Assembly (NCBI GenBank): GCA_029265715.1
Contig: JAJUGZ010000023.1
Span: 1-47,690 of the forward strand
Reading direction: 5' to 3'
DNA length: 47,690 nucleotides
From: Bacteroidota bacterium
Lineage (GTDB): Bacteria > Bacteroidota > Bacteroidia > Bacteroidales > Prolixibacteraceae
Shown: positions 1-7,968 of the stretch, in pieces
Layout of the letters: every line of letters begins with the position of its first letter
Numbering within the stretch: position 1 is the stretch's first letter
Translations under genes and position numbers: made by a program
Notes under the pieces: generated by a model
Seen by the model: the letters and a program-made list of their open reading frames with translations, nothing else
What the model was told of the DNA's origin: nothing
The model's database searches: none

Positions 1-144
1 TATTAAACATTGCTCTGAACGATAAATCTGTTTTTCTATTACGCTTCTAAAGTACTAATAATCAACAACTAAAACAAATACAAGATAAAGAATGCCAACG
101 AATTGTGCACATTTTTCTAATCTGTTAAAGTAGAATTAAATTAA

Positions 145-927
145 TCATTGCCTTACCTTTTTTGCGATAAAAAATACATAGCCGTAAAACTCTTTATACT
201 TGCCGTATAATTCTTCTTCATAACTTTGGGATGTAATGAGTTCTTCGGCGGCTTTATTTTCTGCATATTTATTAAGAAAAATCTCCCGGGCTTTATTTTT
301 TAGAGCAAAGTAATGCTCTGTCCAACAAGTTTCAGGAAAAATAAACGTAGCGACAGGAAGATAACCCGCTTTATGTATCTTGGCTACCTGATTAGGAATT
401 GTATCTATTTCAGGATACGCATCCATCCAAAAGTCGTTGATTTCAGCAGGGCGTTCGTCTGTAAACCACGAACTCTCAGAAACAGCGATATAACCCCCTG
501 GTTTCAAATATTTACGCCACTCGTTCAACCCCCGTTCAAAGCCGATATTATAAATAGCACCTTCCGACCAAATCAGGTCTAATTCCTCTTTTTGAAATGG
601 AAGGTCGTCCATTGAGCCGGTAATTCCATGTACTCTATCTTGAAGGTTTAGTTTCATGGCATTAGCATTGAATTGGTCGATAAACCTTGGGAAAAGGTCA
701 AGACCTGTAATGCTTCCCGGTGCGTGCTGAGCCAAAACCATTGTCTGACCGCCTGTTCCGCAACCAATGTCGGCAATATAGGATTTGTCGCTAAGGTTGT
801 CTATAAAACTCAAGGCTTTGAGTGTTACTTCGGGACTACCGGGCCCCTGACGTTCCATATAGGAGAAGAATTCGCAGATTAAATTAAAATCGAAATCGTG
901 TATGGATTTATTATTTTCGTTACTCAT
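145..927 (-). CDS. class I SAM-dependent methyltransferase
   Basis: A 260-residue cytoplasmic class I methyltransferase. The SAM-binding motif I, D-I-G-C-G-T-G-G, lies at residues 53-60, followed by an acidic strand end at GLDLF (75-79) and a motif-IV-like stretch [13 protein letters not shown] near 118-130. The fold and the UbiE/YcgJ-like layout are clear, but the substrate cannot be read from the sequence. It stands alone: tRNA-Pro lies upstream on the same strand and no gene is visible downstream. The long leader (928 to about 1200) holds two strong hairpins, described separately, so expression may be controlled after transcription starts. The locus is more A+T-rich than the trxB region, which may hint at transfer but is weak evidence. 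Confidence 0.85.
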   Translation of the reverse strand: MSNENNKSIHDFDFNLICEFFSYMERQGPGSPEVTLKALSFIDNLSDKSYIADIGCGTGGQTMVLAQHAPGSITGLDLFPRFIDQFNANAMKLNLQDRVHGITGSMDDLPFQKEELDLIWSEGAIYNIGFERGLNEWRKYLKPGGYIAVSESSWFTDERPAEINDFWMDAYPEIDTIPNQVAKIHKAGYLPVATFIFPETCWTEHYFALKNKAREIFLNKYAENKAAEELITSQSYEEELYGKYKEFYGYVFFIAKKVRQ

Positions 928-1011
928 GATGGTTAAAATAATAGAGGAACCATTTGCATGAAATGCATAGCAAAGGCTCTAATGTTAATGATAATATGTA
1001 AATAAAAATAT

Positions 1012-1033
1012 TCCTGACAAGAATATGTCAGGA
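1012..1033 (-). promoter_or_regulatory. perfect hairpin in methyltransferase leader
   Basis: TCCTGACA and TGTCAGGA form an 8-bp perfect stem with a 6-base loop. On the minus strand it is followed by an A/T-rich stretch with a short T run, like a weak intrinsic terminator. It lies about 85 bases before the start of the methyltransferase gene and could act as an attenuator; the function is inferred. Confidence 0.45.
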
Positions 1034-1044
1034 CAAAAGAAGGC

Positions 1045-1075
1045 GATAATCCAGAAGTATTCTCCTGTGATTATC
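1045..1075 (-). promoter_or_regulatory. long imperfect hairpin in methyltransferase leader
   Basis: GATAATC at 1045-1051 pairs with GATTATC at 1069-1075, and the stem continues inward through CAG/CTG and AG/CT, with one bulge and one G-T wobble, to an AATA-type loop. It lies just upstream of the 1012-1033 hairpin on the same transcript. The rest of the 336-base gap (928-1263) shows no ORF that looks real. Confidence 0.4.
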
Positions 1076-1205
1076 TACATTACAATATCCGAAGTAATTT
1101 TAAACATCCATTAATTTAGGTGGGTGAAATTAATGATTTATTTGATATCAAATGCAAATACACAAAAAAGCAAGAGCTAAAGTTTTGTTTGCAGCCTCAA
1201 AAATG

Positions 1206-1236
1206 AAAAAACCTGCAAATCATGCAACTTGCAGGC
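1206..1236 (-). terminator. intrinsic terminator of tRNA-Pro
   Basis: CCTGCAA (1212-1218) pairs with TTGCAGG (1229-1235). On the minus strand the stem is followed by six T. It begins about 27 bases past the 3' end of the tRNA gene. Confidence 0.75.
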
Positions 1237-1263
1237 TTTCAATTTGAGTTGAAATTTTTTCTG

Positions 1264-1337
1264 TCGGGGTGATCCGACTCGAACGGACGACCACTTGCAC
1301 CCCATGCAAGTACGCTAGCCAACTGCGCCACACCCCG
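1264..1337 (-). tRNA. tRNA-Pro (anticodon GGG)
   Basis: The minus strand folds into a full cloverleaf. The acceptor stem CGGGGTG/CACCCCG is perfect, the D arm is GCGC...GCGT, the anticodon stem is CTTGC/GCAAG with loop ATGGGGT (anticodon GGG), and the T arm is GTCCG-TTCGAGT-CGGAT. The first acceptor pair, C1-G72, is typical of bacterial tRNA-Pro. The discriminator base is A and CCA is not encoded. It has its own promoter (1399-1429) and terminator (1206-1236), so it is a single-gene unit. Confidence 0.96.
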
Positions 1338-1398
1338 GACAATGTCAGGACTGCGTTTCACTGGTTTCGCTCAACCAACCGCTTTCCTGTTTGTGCTG

Positions 1399-1429
1399 CA
1401 AAAGTAACCATCTTTCGGTTCTTTCCAAA
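1399..1429 (-). promoter_or_regulatory. promoter of tRNA-Pro
   Basis: On the minus strand TTTG (1426-1429) is separated by exactly 19 bases from TACTTTTG (1399-1406), which fits the Bacteroidota -33/-7 consensus. It predicts a short leader of about 55 bases before the tRNA. Confidence 0.7.
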
Positions 1430-1507
1430 AAATGATTTTGTTTTTTTGCAATGTTCGCAGATAGCTTTCTTCTATCTTGGATTCATTATTATTGATTAGA
1501 CGGCTCA

Positions 1508-1537
1508 TTGTGTTCCCCGCGATGTTTTGTAGTTTTG
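1508..1537 (+). promoter_or_regulatory. promoter of trxB
   Basis: TTG (1508-1510), 19 bases, then TAGTTTTG (1530-1537), matching the Bacteroidota -33/-7 pattern. The trxB start codon follows 32 bases later. Confidence 0.7.
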
Positions 1538-1569
1538 TTTCAGAATAAAGAAAAGTAAAATTTTACATC

Positions 1570-2568
1570 ATGTTTAAACCATTAGATCTTAGCGAAAACG
1601 ACAATCATAATCAAAGCGTTTCTTCCGAAGTGGAACGGGTAAAATGTTTAATAATCGGTTCAGGTCCAGCTGGTTATACCGCGGCAATCTATGCGGCCCG
1701 GGCCAATCTGGCCCCTGTTATGTACGAAGGGCTGCAGCCCGGAGGCCAGTTAACAACCACAACCGAGGTAGAGAACTTTCCCGGTTATCCGGAAGGGGTT
1801 ACTGGCCCGGTTTTGATGGAAGACCTGAAAGCACAAGCCAAACGTTTTGGTACAGATATTCGTTGGGGGATTGCTACTAAAGTTGATTTTTCCGGCGAAA
1901 TCCACAAGGTTTGGATTGACGAGAAAAAGCTTATTGAAGCCGAAACGGTGATTATCGCGACTGGCGCAACTGCCAAATATCTGGGGCTCGAAGATGAAAA
2001 AAAATATGCTGGTAGCGGGGTTTCGGCTTGTGCAACCTGCGACGGGTTCTTCTACCGGGGAAAAGATGTAGCTGTTGTGGGTGGTGGCGATACTGCAGCC
2101 GAAGAAGCCATCTACCTGGCAGGCTTGGCCTCGAAAGTGTACCTGATTGTACGCCGTAACGAATTGAGGGCCTCTAAAGTGATGCAGGATCGCGTGTTCC
2201 GGACTAAAAACATCGAAGTGCTTTGGGAGCATCAGACTAAAGCTTTGTTTGGCGATGGGGTTGTTGAAGGGGCTGTTCTATGGAAAAAGAAAGGTACTCC
2301 GGAAGAGGAAGAGGTAAAAATCAAAATCGATGGGTTCTTCCTTGCCATTGGGCACAAACCAAACTCTGATTTTGTGAAGGACTTTATTGATACCGACGAA
2401 GTTGGCTATATTAAGACGATTCCGGGAACTTCAAAAACTAACGTTCCTGGAGTATTTGCCTGTGGCGATGTACAAGACCCGGTTTACCGTCAGGCTGTGA
2501 CAGCCGCTGGCTCTGGTTGTATGGCAGCCATTGATGCCGAACGTTATTTGTCAGAAAAGCACGGATAA
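1570..2568 (+). CDS. trxB: thioredoxin-disulfide reductase
   Basis: A 332-residue flavoenzyme that transfers electrons from NADPH through FAD to thioredoxin in the cytoplasm. The FAD-binding motif GSGPAG is at 30-35, the redox-active CATC at 154-157, the NADPH-binding GGGDTA at 171-176, and the C-terminal FAD motif GDVQDPVYRQA near 299-309. The protein carries about 20 extra N-terminal residues, rich in Asn, Asp and Ser, before the usual start of the family, so a start a little further in is possible. It has its own promoter and a terminator, so it is probably monocistronic. Confidence 0.96.
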   Translation: MFKPLDLSENDNHNQSVSSEVERVKCLIIGSGPAGYTAAIYAARANLAPVMYEGLQPGGQLTTTTEVENFPGYPEGVTGPVLMEDLKAQAKRFGTDIRWGIATKVDFSGEIHKVWIDEKKLIEAETVIIATGATAKYLGLEDEKKYAGSGVSACATCDGFFYRGKDVAVVGGGDTAAEEAIYLAGLASKVYLIVRRNELRASKVMQDRVFRTKNIEVLWEHQTKALFGDGVVEGAVLWKKKGTPEEEEVKIKIDGFFLAIGHKPNSDFVKDFIDTDEVGYIKTIPGTSKTNVPGVFACGDVQDPVYRQAVTAAGSGCMAAIDAERYLSEKHG

Positions 2569-2589
2569 AAAAAGTATAACAATAACAGT

Positions 2590-2624
2590 ATCCCGGGAGA
2601 GAATAACTTTATCCGGGATTTTTT
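2590..2624 (+). terminator. intrinsic terminator of trxB
   Basis: A TCCCGG/CCGGGA stem (2591-2596 with 2613-2618) extended by A-T, followed by a T run. Its 3' side overlaps the region where the -33 element of the ridA promoter would lie. Confidence 0.8.
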
Positions 2625-2631
2625 ATGCTTA

Positions 2632-2639
2632 TATCTTTG
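2632..2639 (+). promoter_or_regulatory. -7 box of the ridA transcript
   Basis: TATCTTTG matches TAnnTTTG. A TTA lies 20 bases upstream where TTG would be expected. Transcription from here would give a leader of about 360 bases made almost entirely of the two repeat modules; without them the leader would be only about 30 bases. Confidence 0.5.
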
Positions 2640-2676
2640 TAGCTTTAGCAGCGAAAATTTTTAAAACGAAATAACG

Positions 2677-2861
2677 ATGAAATAGCCATGTGTGCCAAAG
2701 TTCACACCAACCGAAAATGTACAAATGGCTATTCGCTTCGCGGATTTCACTGCGTGGATCTTTGCTGCGCTCCGATTCGCAAGCTCAATTCCATACCGGT
2801 GCGAATTTTATTGAAAAGCAAAAGCTGTTACGAAAATTGTACGAACCAACATTGAATACGA
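2677..2861 (+). repeat. ATGA-bracketed leader module, type A (copy 1, expanded)
   Basis: It begins ATGAAATAGCCAT and ends just before the ATGA that opens the next module. The type A arms AATAGCCAT and ATGGCTATT (9 bp) are intact, and the tail keeps TTACGAAAATTGTA. Compared with the two 135-base copies at 15538 and 31909 it is 50 bases longer, the extra sequence lying between the 3' arm and the tail and being richer in G+C. The first ORF, ATG AAA TAG, is only two codons long. Confidence 0.8.
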
Positions 2862-3004
2862 ATGAAACGAACATGCCACGGTAACAAAATTTATGGTGGT
2901 GGCACCAAAGGCCATGTAAATATTATTAGAGAAACTAATTCTCATGGCATGGAGTTCCATAAGTACATACCTAAATTTCAATATTTTAACAACAATATTT
3001 ACTT
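2862..3004 (+). repeat. ATGA-bracketed leader module, type B (copy 1)
   Basis: 143 bases lying exactly between two ATGA sites, the second being the ridA start. It is about 94% identical (9 substitutions, no gaps) to 35954-36096 in front of ugd. It contains an ORF of 48 codons (2862-3008) starting MKRTCHGNKIYGGG, whose TGA stop overlaps the ridA ATG as ATGA. CATGCCA near the start can pair with TGGCATG, and AATATT...AATATT forms a small hairpin just before the start codon. Confidence 0.85.
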
Positions 3005-3382
3005 ATGAAACGAGTGATTAATACATCCGAAGCTCCGGCTGCAATTGGTCCATATAGTCAGGCAATAGAAGTAAACGGAACGCTATATATCTCCGGACAA
3101 ATTCCGCTTGACCCTGCCACTGCAACAGTCGTTGAAGGTGGTATCAAAGAGCAAACCCTACAAGTGATGAAGAACATTGGCGCCATATTGAAGGCTGCGG
3201 GTTACGATTACAGCGACGTGGTAAAATCGACCTGCCTGCTGAGCGATATGGGCAATTTTAAAGCGATGAACGAGGTTTACGGAACTTTCTATCTGGAGAA
3301 TTGCCCGGCCCGTGCAGCGTTTGCAGTCAAAGAATTGCCGTTGGGAGTTTTGGTCGAAATAGAAACTGTGGCTGCCAAATAG
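3005..3382 (+). CDS. ridA: RidA family reactive enamine/imine deaminase
   Basis: 125 residues, the full length for the RidA/YjgF/TdcF family, which hydrolyses 2-aminoacrylate and related imines released by PLP enzymes. The conserved ISGQIPLDP stretch is at 29-37, the catalytic arginine in CPARAAF is R103, and the C-terminal LPLGVLVEIE is at 111-120. The start follows directly on a type B leader module, and the ATG overlaps the stop of that module's ORF, so translational coupling is possible. The downstream gene is convergent. Confidence 0.95.
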   Translation: MKRVINTSEAPAAIGPYSQAIEVNGTLYISGQIPLDPATATVVEGGIKEQTLQVMKNIGAILKAAGYDYSDVVKSTCLLSDMGNFKAMNEVYGTFYLENCPARAAFAVKELPLGVLVEIETVAAK

Positions 3383-3395
3383 GTTGCACGATGGT

Positions 3396-3443
3396 AAAAA
3401 AATCCCGCCGGATGTAAGGTGAGAGGTTTCATTTTCCGGCGGG
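3396..3443 (-). terminator. terminator of the S9 peptidase gene (convergent with ridA)
   Basis: CCCGCCGGA (3404-3412) pairs perfectly with TCCGGCGGG (3435-3443) around a 22-base loop. On the minus strand the stem is followed by a T-rich run. The same hairpin may also stop ridA transcription, though without a T tract. Confidence 0.75.
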
Positions 3444-3494
3444 GCTAAGTTTATAATTCGAACCAATTGCAAATTTAGCAATTAGTTCCGTTTC

Positions 3495-5588
3495 TTATTC
3501 ACTCTTAAGCCATTTGTCAAGCCATTGTTTAAATACGCGTTGCCATAAAATTCCGTTCTGGGGCTGTAAGACCCAGTGGTTTTCTTCGGGAAAATACAGG
3601 AACTGGGCCGGGATGTCGCGCATTCGGGCAGCATTGAACGCTCCCATTCCCTGGGTAACAGGTACGCGGTAATCTTTCTCTCCATGAATGACCAGGATCG
3701 GAGTATCCCATTTTTCAACGAACTTGTGGGGGGAGAAGGAGTACGAGCGCTGAGCTGCTGCATTTGCTTTGTCCCAATAAGCGCCGCCCAGGTCCCAGTT
3801 GGCAAACCACATTTCCTCGGTCGTTGAATATTGTTGTTCAAAGTTGAAAATTCCGTCGTGTGCGATAAAGGCTTTGAAGCGTTTGTTGTGGTGACCGGCC
3901 AGGTAATAAACCGAGAACCCGCCATAACTGGCGCCAACTGCTCCTAAATGGTCATTATCCACAAATGGTTCGGACGCAACGTTGTCGATGGCGCTCAGGT
4001 AGTCCTGAATGTTTTGTCCTCCATAGTCCTTGCTGATTTGTTCAAGCCACTCTTGTCCAAATCCGGGTAATCCGCGCCGATTGGGTGCCACTACAATATA
4101 TCCGTTGGCTGCCATCATCTGGAAATTCCAGCGGTACGACCAGAACTGGCTGACAGTTCCCTGCGGGCCTCCCTGGCAATACAAAATAGCCGGGTATTTT
4201 TTGCTGGCGTCGAAATGGGGCGGGTAGATAACCCAAACCAGCATTTCTTTGTTATCGGTTGTTTTTACCCAGCGTTTCTCGACTTGGGCCAGTGTGAGTT
4301 GGTCGAGAATGGCTTTATTTACAGCGGTCAGTTGTTCGTCTTTTCCGGTTACAGCATCTACTTTGTAAATATCAACCGGGTACGACATCGATTCTTTCAT
4401 TGCAATCAGGCAGCCGTCGGCTTCTTCAACCGAGCGGAAATCGTGGGTTCCGTCAGTTAACCGTTGGATAGAGCCGTCAGCAAGGTTAAGTTTGTAAATT
4501 TCTTCGGTAGCATGAATATCGCTGATAAAATAAATTGATTTTGAATCGGAAGCCCAGCTCAGTCCGTTCGAGTTCTGGTCGAAGTTGGCAGAATAATCAG
4601 TTTTTTTACCGGTTTCAAGATCGGCTACAAATAGCCGTACTTTGTCCGATTCGTAGCCATCACGTTCCATGCTTTCCCAAGCCAAGTACTTTCCATTCGG
4701 AGAGAAAACCGGGTGTTTATCGTAGCCCATCATGCCTTCGGTAAAGTTTCTTGTTTCTCCGGATTCGAGGTTATACATATAAATATCGACGTTAGTCGAT
4801 ATAGCATACGCTTTTCCGGTCAGTTTTTTACTGGTATAAGCCAGCGTTTTTCCGTCGGGGCTCCAGGCTAACTGTTCAATTCCGTCGAAGGGGCGGTCTG
4901 GTGCGTCAAACATTTCGGCGTCCATGATGTCTTTTCCTTCCCCGATTTTTCCATTCTCGTACGGTGCAATGAAAACATGGCTGTGTGTATAATCCTGCCA
5001 GCTATCCCAATGCCGGTACATCAGGTCGTTTTCAAGCCGGGCGTTGGCTTTGGGCAGATCGGGAAATAAATCGTGAATATCTTTTTCCAGCTTGATGTCG
5101 CGGGTGTAGGCAATGTGTTTCATATCGGGTGAGTACAGAAACCCGGTGATTCCGCCTTCGATATTCGAAACTTGCGTCGGTTCAGTCCCATCTGGGTTCA
5201 TTTCCCAAAGCTGGGTTGCTCCGGATTTGGACGAAAGATACCCGATCTTTTTGCCGTCGGGCCTCCAGGCTGCGCCCGATTCTTTTTCCGGAGTGTCGGT
5301 AATTTTTGTTGGTTCGCCACCCGAAACAGGTACGGTATACAAATCGCGGTACGACTTATTTTCTTCGATATGAATACTTGTCAGCGAGAATAAAACTGTT
5401 TTTTTGTCAGGCGAAACAGTGGCATCGCTCAATCTTCTGAAACTCCATAAAACCTCCGGGGTCATAATGTCCGAAGTTAATTTGGGAGCAGCAGCTTCAT
5501 CTGGTTTTATCATGTTTTGTTTTGTTTCGTTTTGTGTACACGCGATGGTGATTGCCAGTAAGGCAACCGGATAGAATAACCTTCTCAT
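3495..5588 (-). CDS. S9 family serine peptidase lipoprotein
   Basis: A 697-residue prolyl-oligopeptidase-family (S9) peptidase. It has a lipoprotein signal peptide (ITIAC, lipidated Cys17), so it is probably anchored in the cell envelope. Residues about 50-420 form a beta-propeller with repeated S-P-D/N-G-K motifs (for example at 243-247 and 296-300). The alpha/beta hydrolase domain carries the catalytic triad: Ser554 in GASYGG, Asp639 in HGEKDYRVP and His671 in EENHW. The family includes dipeptidyl and acylaminoacyl peptidases; the exact specificity cannot be read. It is flanked by terminators on both sides, so it is a single-gene unit. Confidence 0.92.
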   Translation of the reverse strand: MRRLFYPVALLAITIACTQNETKQNMIKPDEAAAPKLTSDIMTPEVLWSFRRLSDATVSPDKKTVLFSLTSIHIEENKSYRDLYTVPVSGGEPTKITDTPEKESGAAWRPDGKKIGYLSSKSGATQLWEMNPDGTEPTQVSNIEGGITGFLYSPDMKHIAYTRDIKLEKDIHDLFPDLPKANARLENDLMYRHWDSWQDYTHSHVFIAPYENGKIGEGKDIMDAEMFDAPDRPFDGIEQLAWSPDGKTLAYTSKKLTGKAYAISTNVDIYMYNLESGETRNFTEGMMGYDKHPVFSPNGKYLAWESMERDGYESDKVRLFVADLETGKKTDYSANFDQNSNGLSWASDSKSIYFISDIHATEEIYKLNLADGSIQRLTDGTHDFRSVEEADGCLIAMKESMSYPVDIYKVDAVTGKDEQLTAVNKAILDQLTLAQVEKRWVKTTDNKEMLVWVIYPPHFDASKKYPAILYCQGGPQGTVSQFWSYRWNFQMMAANGYIVVAPNRRGLPGFGQEWLEQISKDYGGQNIQDYLSAIDNVASEPFVDNDHLGAVGASYGGFSVYYLAGHHNKRFKAFIAHDGIFNFEQQYSTTEEMWFANWDLGGAYWDKANAAAQRSYSFSPHKFVEKWDTPILVIHGEKDYRVPVTQGMGAFNAARMRDIPAQFLYFPEENHWVLQPQNGILWQRVFKQWLDKWLKSE

Positions 5589-5693
5589 TTGTTTCCGAAA
5601 TTTAATGATCCCTTTTTTTTGACGTTGGGAAATTAAAGATTGTTTGTCAATAAAAAAAAGGATCGTGTGGCAACCGTAATGAGATTGACCGAT

Positions 5694-5727
5694 AAAAGAA
5701 TACCTGCCCTCATGTGTGAGCAGGTAT
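5694..5727 (-). terminator. terminator of the NigD-like gene
   Basis: ATACCTGC (5700-5707) pairs with GCAGGTAT (5720-5727) in an 8-bp stem, followed on the minus strand by TTCTTTTAT. Confidence 0.65.
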
Positions 5728-5762
5728 CGGGTGATAAATTTATTTATGGAATAGATTGATTG

Positions 5763-6458
5763 TTAATTATTCCCGTATTTGTAAGTTCCGTTGTATTTAA
5801 AATCAGCTCCTTCATACTCGGTCGAGGTAACGGTGTATTTTACCGAATCGAGGCCAGAAATCTGTATCGAACTAAGGTCAAACGTTACAACTGTTGTGAT
5901 CGGGATTCGTTTGGCATCGCCATTATCATTGTGACGAAATTCGAGCTGAATGGGTTGGTCAGCAGCAGTCAGAGTGCCGGGCTCTTTCACTAAATTGATG
6001 TAGTGGATTTTGTAATCGCCATAATACCTGATTTCAAAATTCAGCATATTGCGTACCTGCCAGGCTCTTTTAATGTGTATCGGATCGTGCCCGATGCTGT
6101 CTTCGGTTGCCGGCGTGATGTCAAAAATACCTTTGTAAAGTACTTTGTCGATCCGGTTAATCCTGACGTAGTATTCTTCCTGGTTGTTCGAATTTGTTTT
6201 TTCGCCCAGGATGGTAAAGTTTACTAATACGCGCTGGTTATTGTCAAATTCAAAATACGGGTTTGCATTGGCTACCGGATAAATGGTTGCTCCATCATCG
6301 AGCTTGATTGACAAGATGTTGTGACTGCCGTTTTCAGTCGTAACGATTCCCAGGTCCAACCACATGTCGCTCAGCGAATAACCATCATCATCCAAATCGC
6401 ATCCGGAAAATATTCCCAACATCCCTATAAACAGGATAATTAAGATATCCTTTTTCAT
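5763..6458 (-). CDS. NigD-like lipoprotein
   Basis: About 231 residues from the preferred start. An upstream ATG at 6494 would add 12 residues, but the start at 6458 gives a clean lipoprotein signal peptide ending in IFSGC. After the cysteine comes an acidic stretch (DLDDDGYSLSD), then a beta-rich body and a C-terminal domain with EFRHNDNGD. This order fits the NigD-like family of Bacteroidota envelope lipoproteins, whose function is not established. It is a single gene with its own terminator, and the neighbour on the right is divergent. Confidence 0.75.
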   Translation of the reverse strand: MKKDILIILFIGMLGIFSGCDLDDDGYSLSDMWLDLGIVTTENGSHNILSIKLDDGATIYPVANANPYFEFDNNQRVLVNFTILGEKTNSNNQEEYYVRINRIDKVLYKGIFDITPATEDSIGHDPIHIKRAWQVRNMLNFEIRYYGDYKIHYINLVKEPGTLTAADQPIQLEFRHNDNGDAKRIPITTVVTFDLSSIQISGLDSVKYTVTSTEYEGADFKYNGTYKYGNN

Positions 6459-6794
6459 CCCCAAATAATTTGTTTTTAAATATGCTCGTTTCATATTGGT
6501 TAGATTTTAATAGTTTAATATTCACTTCCCCAGTTACCAGTTAATAGATTAAACCGTTATTGAAAAGGTTGCGTTGATTTTTCCAGTCAGGATGATTTTA
6601 TGCCGGGTGCTTAAATTGTGGTATAAAAATTGATATATCCATATATATTTATATTTGAAAAATTATTAATTTTAACCGATTTGAAACAGAACTTATCTGA
6701 TTGGCGATGAAATGATTAATCCGTTGTTTTGTAGGTTTTTGTCGTTTGTAACTCCAATTCTAAAAGTCTGAATGTCGGAACAAAATTTAGATCG
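6459..6794. other. intergenic region between divergent genes
   Basis: 336 bases, strongly A+T-rich, with an alternating TATATA-type tract around 6631-6660. It must hold the promoters of the NigD-like gene and the thioredoxin lipoprotein, but no site matches the -33/-7 consensus well on either strand. No small ORF or stable hairpin stands out. Confidence 0.5.
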
Positions 6795-7313
6795 ATGAGA
6801 AAAATATTTTTAGCCATCGCAGCATTTTCAGTCATTTTTGCTTCATGTGAAAATGCTACCGGAAAACAATCCGGAGATAGTAATTCGAAGCCAGGATCCT
6901 CGGTTTCTGTAAATCAGGATAGTAATGCCGGAGGGAGTGTGTTGTTAACGAAAGCCGTCTTTCTTCAGAAAGTATGGAATTACGAGCAGTCGCCAAAAGA
7001 GTGGAAGTATCTGGGCGATAAACCGGCCATCATTGACTTTTATGCCGACTGGTGTGGTCCGTGCCGGATTGCATCGCCGATCCTGGAAGAGGTCAGCCAT
7101 GAGTTTGCCGGGAAAATAAATGTTTATAAGATTGACACGCAGCGGGAACAAGAGTTGGCCCAAGTGTTTGGTATTACTGGCATTCCGGCCTTTCTGTACA
7201 TTCCGACGGGAGGGGCAAAACCGGTGATGATGTCGGGGATTGCCCGTTCGAAAGAAGAAACAAAGGCCATGTTCATCGACAATATTGAGAAAATTCTTCA
7301 GGTAAAGAAATAG
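6795..7313 (+). CDS. thioredoxin-fold lipoprotein
   Basis: 172 residues. A lipoprotein signal peptide ends at FASC (lipidated Cys18), followed by a Ser/Gly/Asn-rich linker to about residue 48 and then a thioredoxin domain with the redox motif WCGPC at 86-90 and the cis-proline loop GITGIPAF. It is probably attached to the periplasmic side of a membrane, where it would reduce or exchange disulfides. The intact CxxC contrasts with the cysteine-less relative at 9283-10695. It is a single gene with a strong terminator 80 bases downstream. Confidence 0.9.
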   Translation: MRKIFLAIAAFSVIFASCENATGKQSGDSNSKPGSSVSVNQDSNAGGSVLLTKAVFLQKVWNYEQSPKEWKYLGDKPAIIDFYADWCGPCRIASPILEEVSHEFAGKINVYKIDTQREQELAQVFGITGIPAFLYIPTGGAKPVMMSGIARSKEETKAMFIDNIEKILQVKK

Positions 7314-7394
7314 AGCTGTCAGGACCTGACATTCTGGCGCAATTTCAATAGAACTGTTTGGGTAATTGTTTTTTGATTTGGATTCATGACTGAG

Positions 7395-7425
7395 AAAGGC
7401 TGTCCTTTTGGGGAACAGCCTTTTT
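7395..7425 (+). terminator. terminator of the thioredoxin lipoprotein gene
   Basis: AAAGGCTGT (7395-7403) pairs with ACAGCCTTT (7415-7423) and runs into a T tract. It lies between convergent genes. Confidence 0.8.
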
Positions 7426-7441
7426 CATATATGGTCGATTT

Positions 7442-7891
7442 CTATCTGTACGGTAATTTTGCCAGGGTTTCTGCCAGTTGGTTAACTCCTTTTTCAAGTT
7501 TACCCCCAATCATCATTTTTACCATCATACTCATTTCGGCCTGCAGGGTTAACCGCATCTTGGTTTCGTAGGCTGCAACCGGAAGCAGTTGTATCCACAA
7601 AATGATTTCGATCGGCATGCTCCCGCTGCTGACAATTTTGATTGTTTTGAACGGCTCGCGTTCGATGATCGAAATTCCGGCCTGACCCAGTCCACTGATG
7701 TTGAACCGGCACGAATCACGATCTGATTCAAAATCGGTGATCTTAATTTGCGGAACCTGTTCGGTTAGCTTTTCAAGGATTCCTTCGTTTACATATTTCG
7801 ACAGGTTTTCGAAATTCGAAAGATAATTAAAGATAATCTCCTGATTATTATTTATAAATTGTATTTCGCTTATGTACTTGCTTGCACCCAT
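7442..7891 (-). CDS. SRPBCC (START-like) superfamily protein
   Basis: 149 residues from the ATG at 7891; the longer reading frame would need a TTG start. The pattern of an N-terminal strand (SKYISEIQFINNN), a helix (IIFNYLSNFENLSKYV) and a long C-terminal helix (MVKMMIGGKLEKGVNQLAETLAKL) fits the SRPBCC helix-grip fold, which binds hydrophobic ligands. The ligand is unknown. It lies downstream of pyrE on the same strand, but a terminator separates them. Confidence 0.7.
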   Translation of the reverse strand: MGASKYISEIQFINNNQEIIFNYLSNFENLSKYVNEGILEKLTEQVPQIKITDFESDRDSCRFNISGLGQAGISIIEREPFKTIKIVSSGSMPIEIILWIQLLPVAAYETKMRLTLQAEMSMMVKMMIGGKLEKGVNQLAETLAKLPYR

Positions 7892-7898
7892 GATTTTC

Positions 7899-7929
7899 AA
7901 AAAAAAGCCCCTTCCTTTTCAGAAAGGGG
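7899..7929 (-). terminator. terminator of pyrE
   Basis: CCCCTT (7908-7913) pairs with AAGGGG (7924-7929). On the minus strand the stem is followed by a single C and a run of eight T. It sits between pyrE and the SRPBCC gene, so the latter may depend on read-through. Confidence 0.75.
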
Positions 7930-7968
7930 AGGTTTTTTATCTGATTTCGAAATGTAAGTTCGCGGTAT

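Noticed and set aside
1012-1033. The inverted repeat as an insertion sequence end
   Set aside because: There is no second copy, no target duplication and no transposase nearby; a hairpin in the leader is simpler.
2690-2884. A 64-codon ORF across the first leader modules
   Set aside because: It crosses from the type A into the type B module out of frame with the type B ORF, and the other type A copies have stops in the same frame. It is treated as part of the repeat, not a gene.
3482-3937. A 151-codon ORF inside the S9 peptidase gene
   Set aside because: It is an out-of-frame shadow of the peptidase C-terminal domain on the same strand, with no family features.
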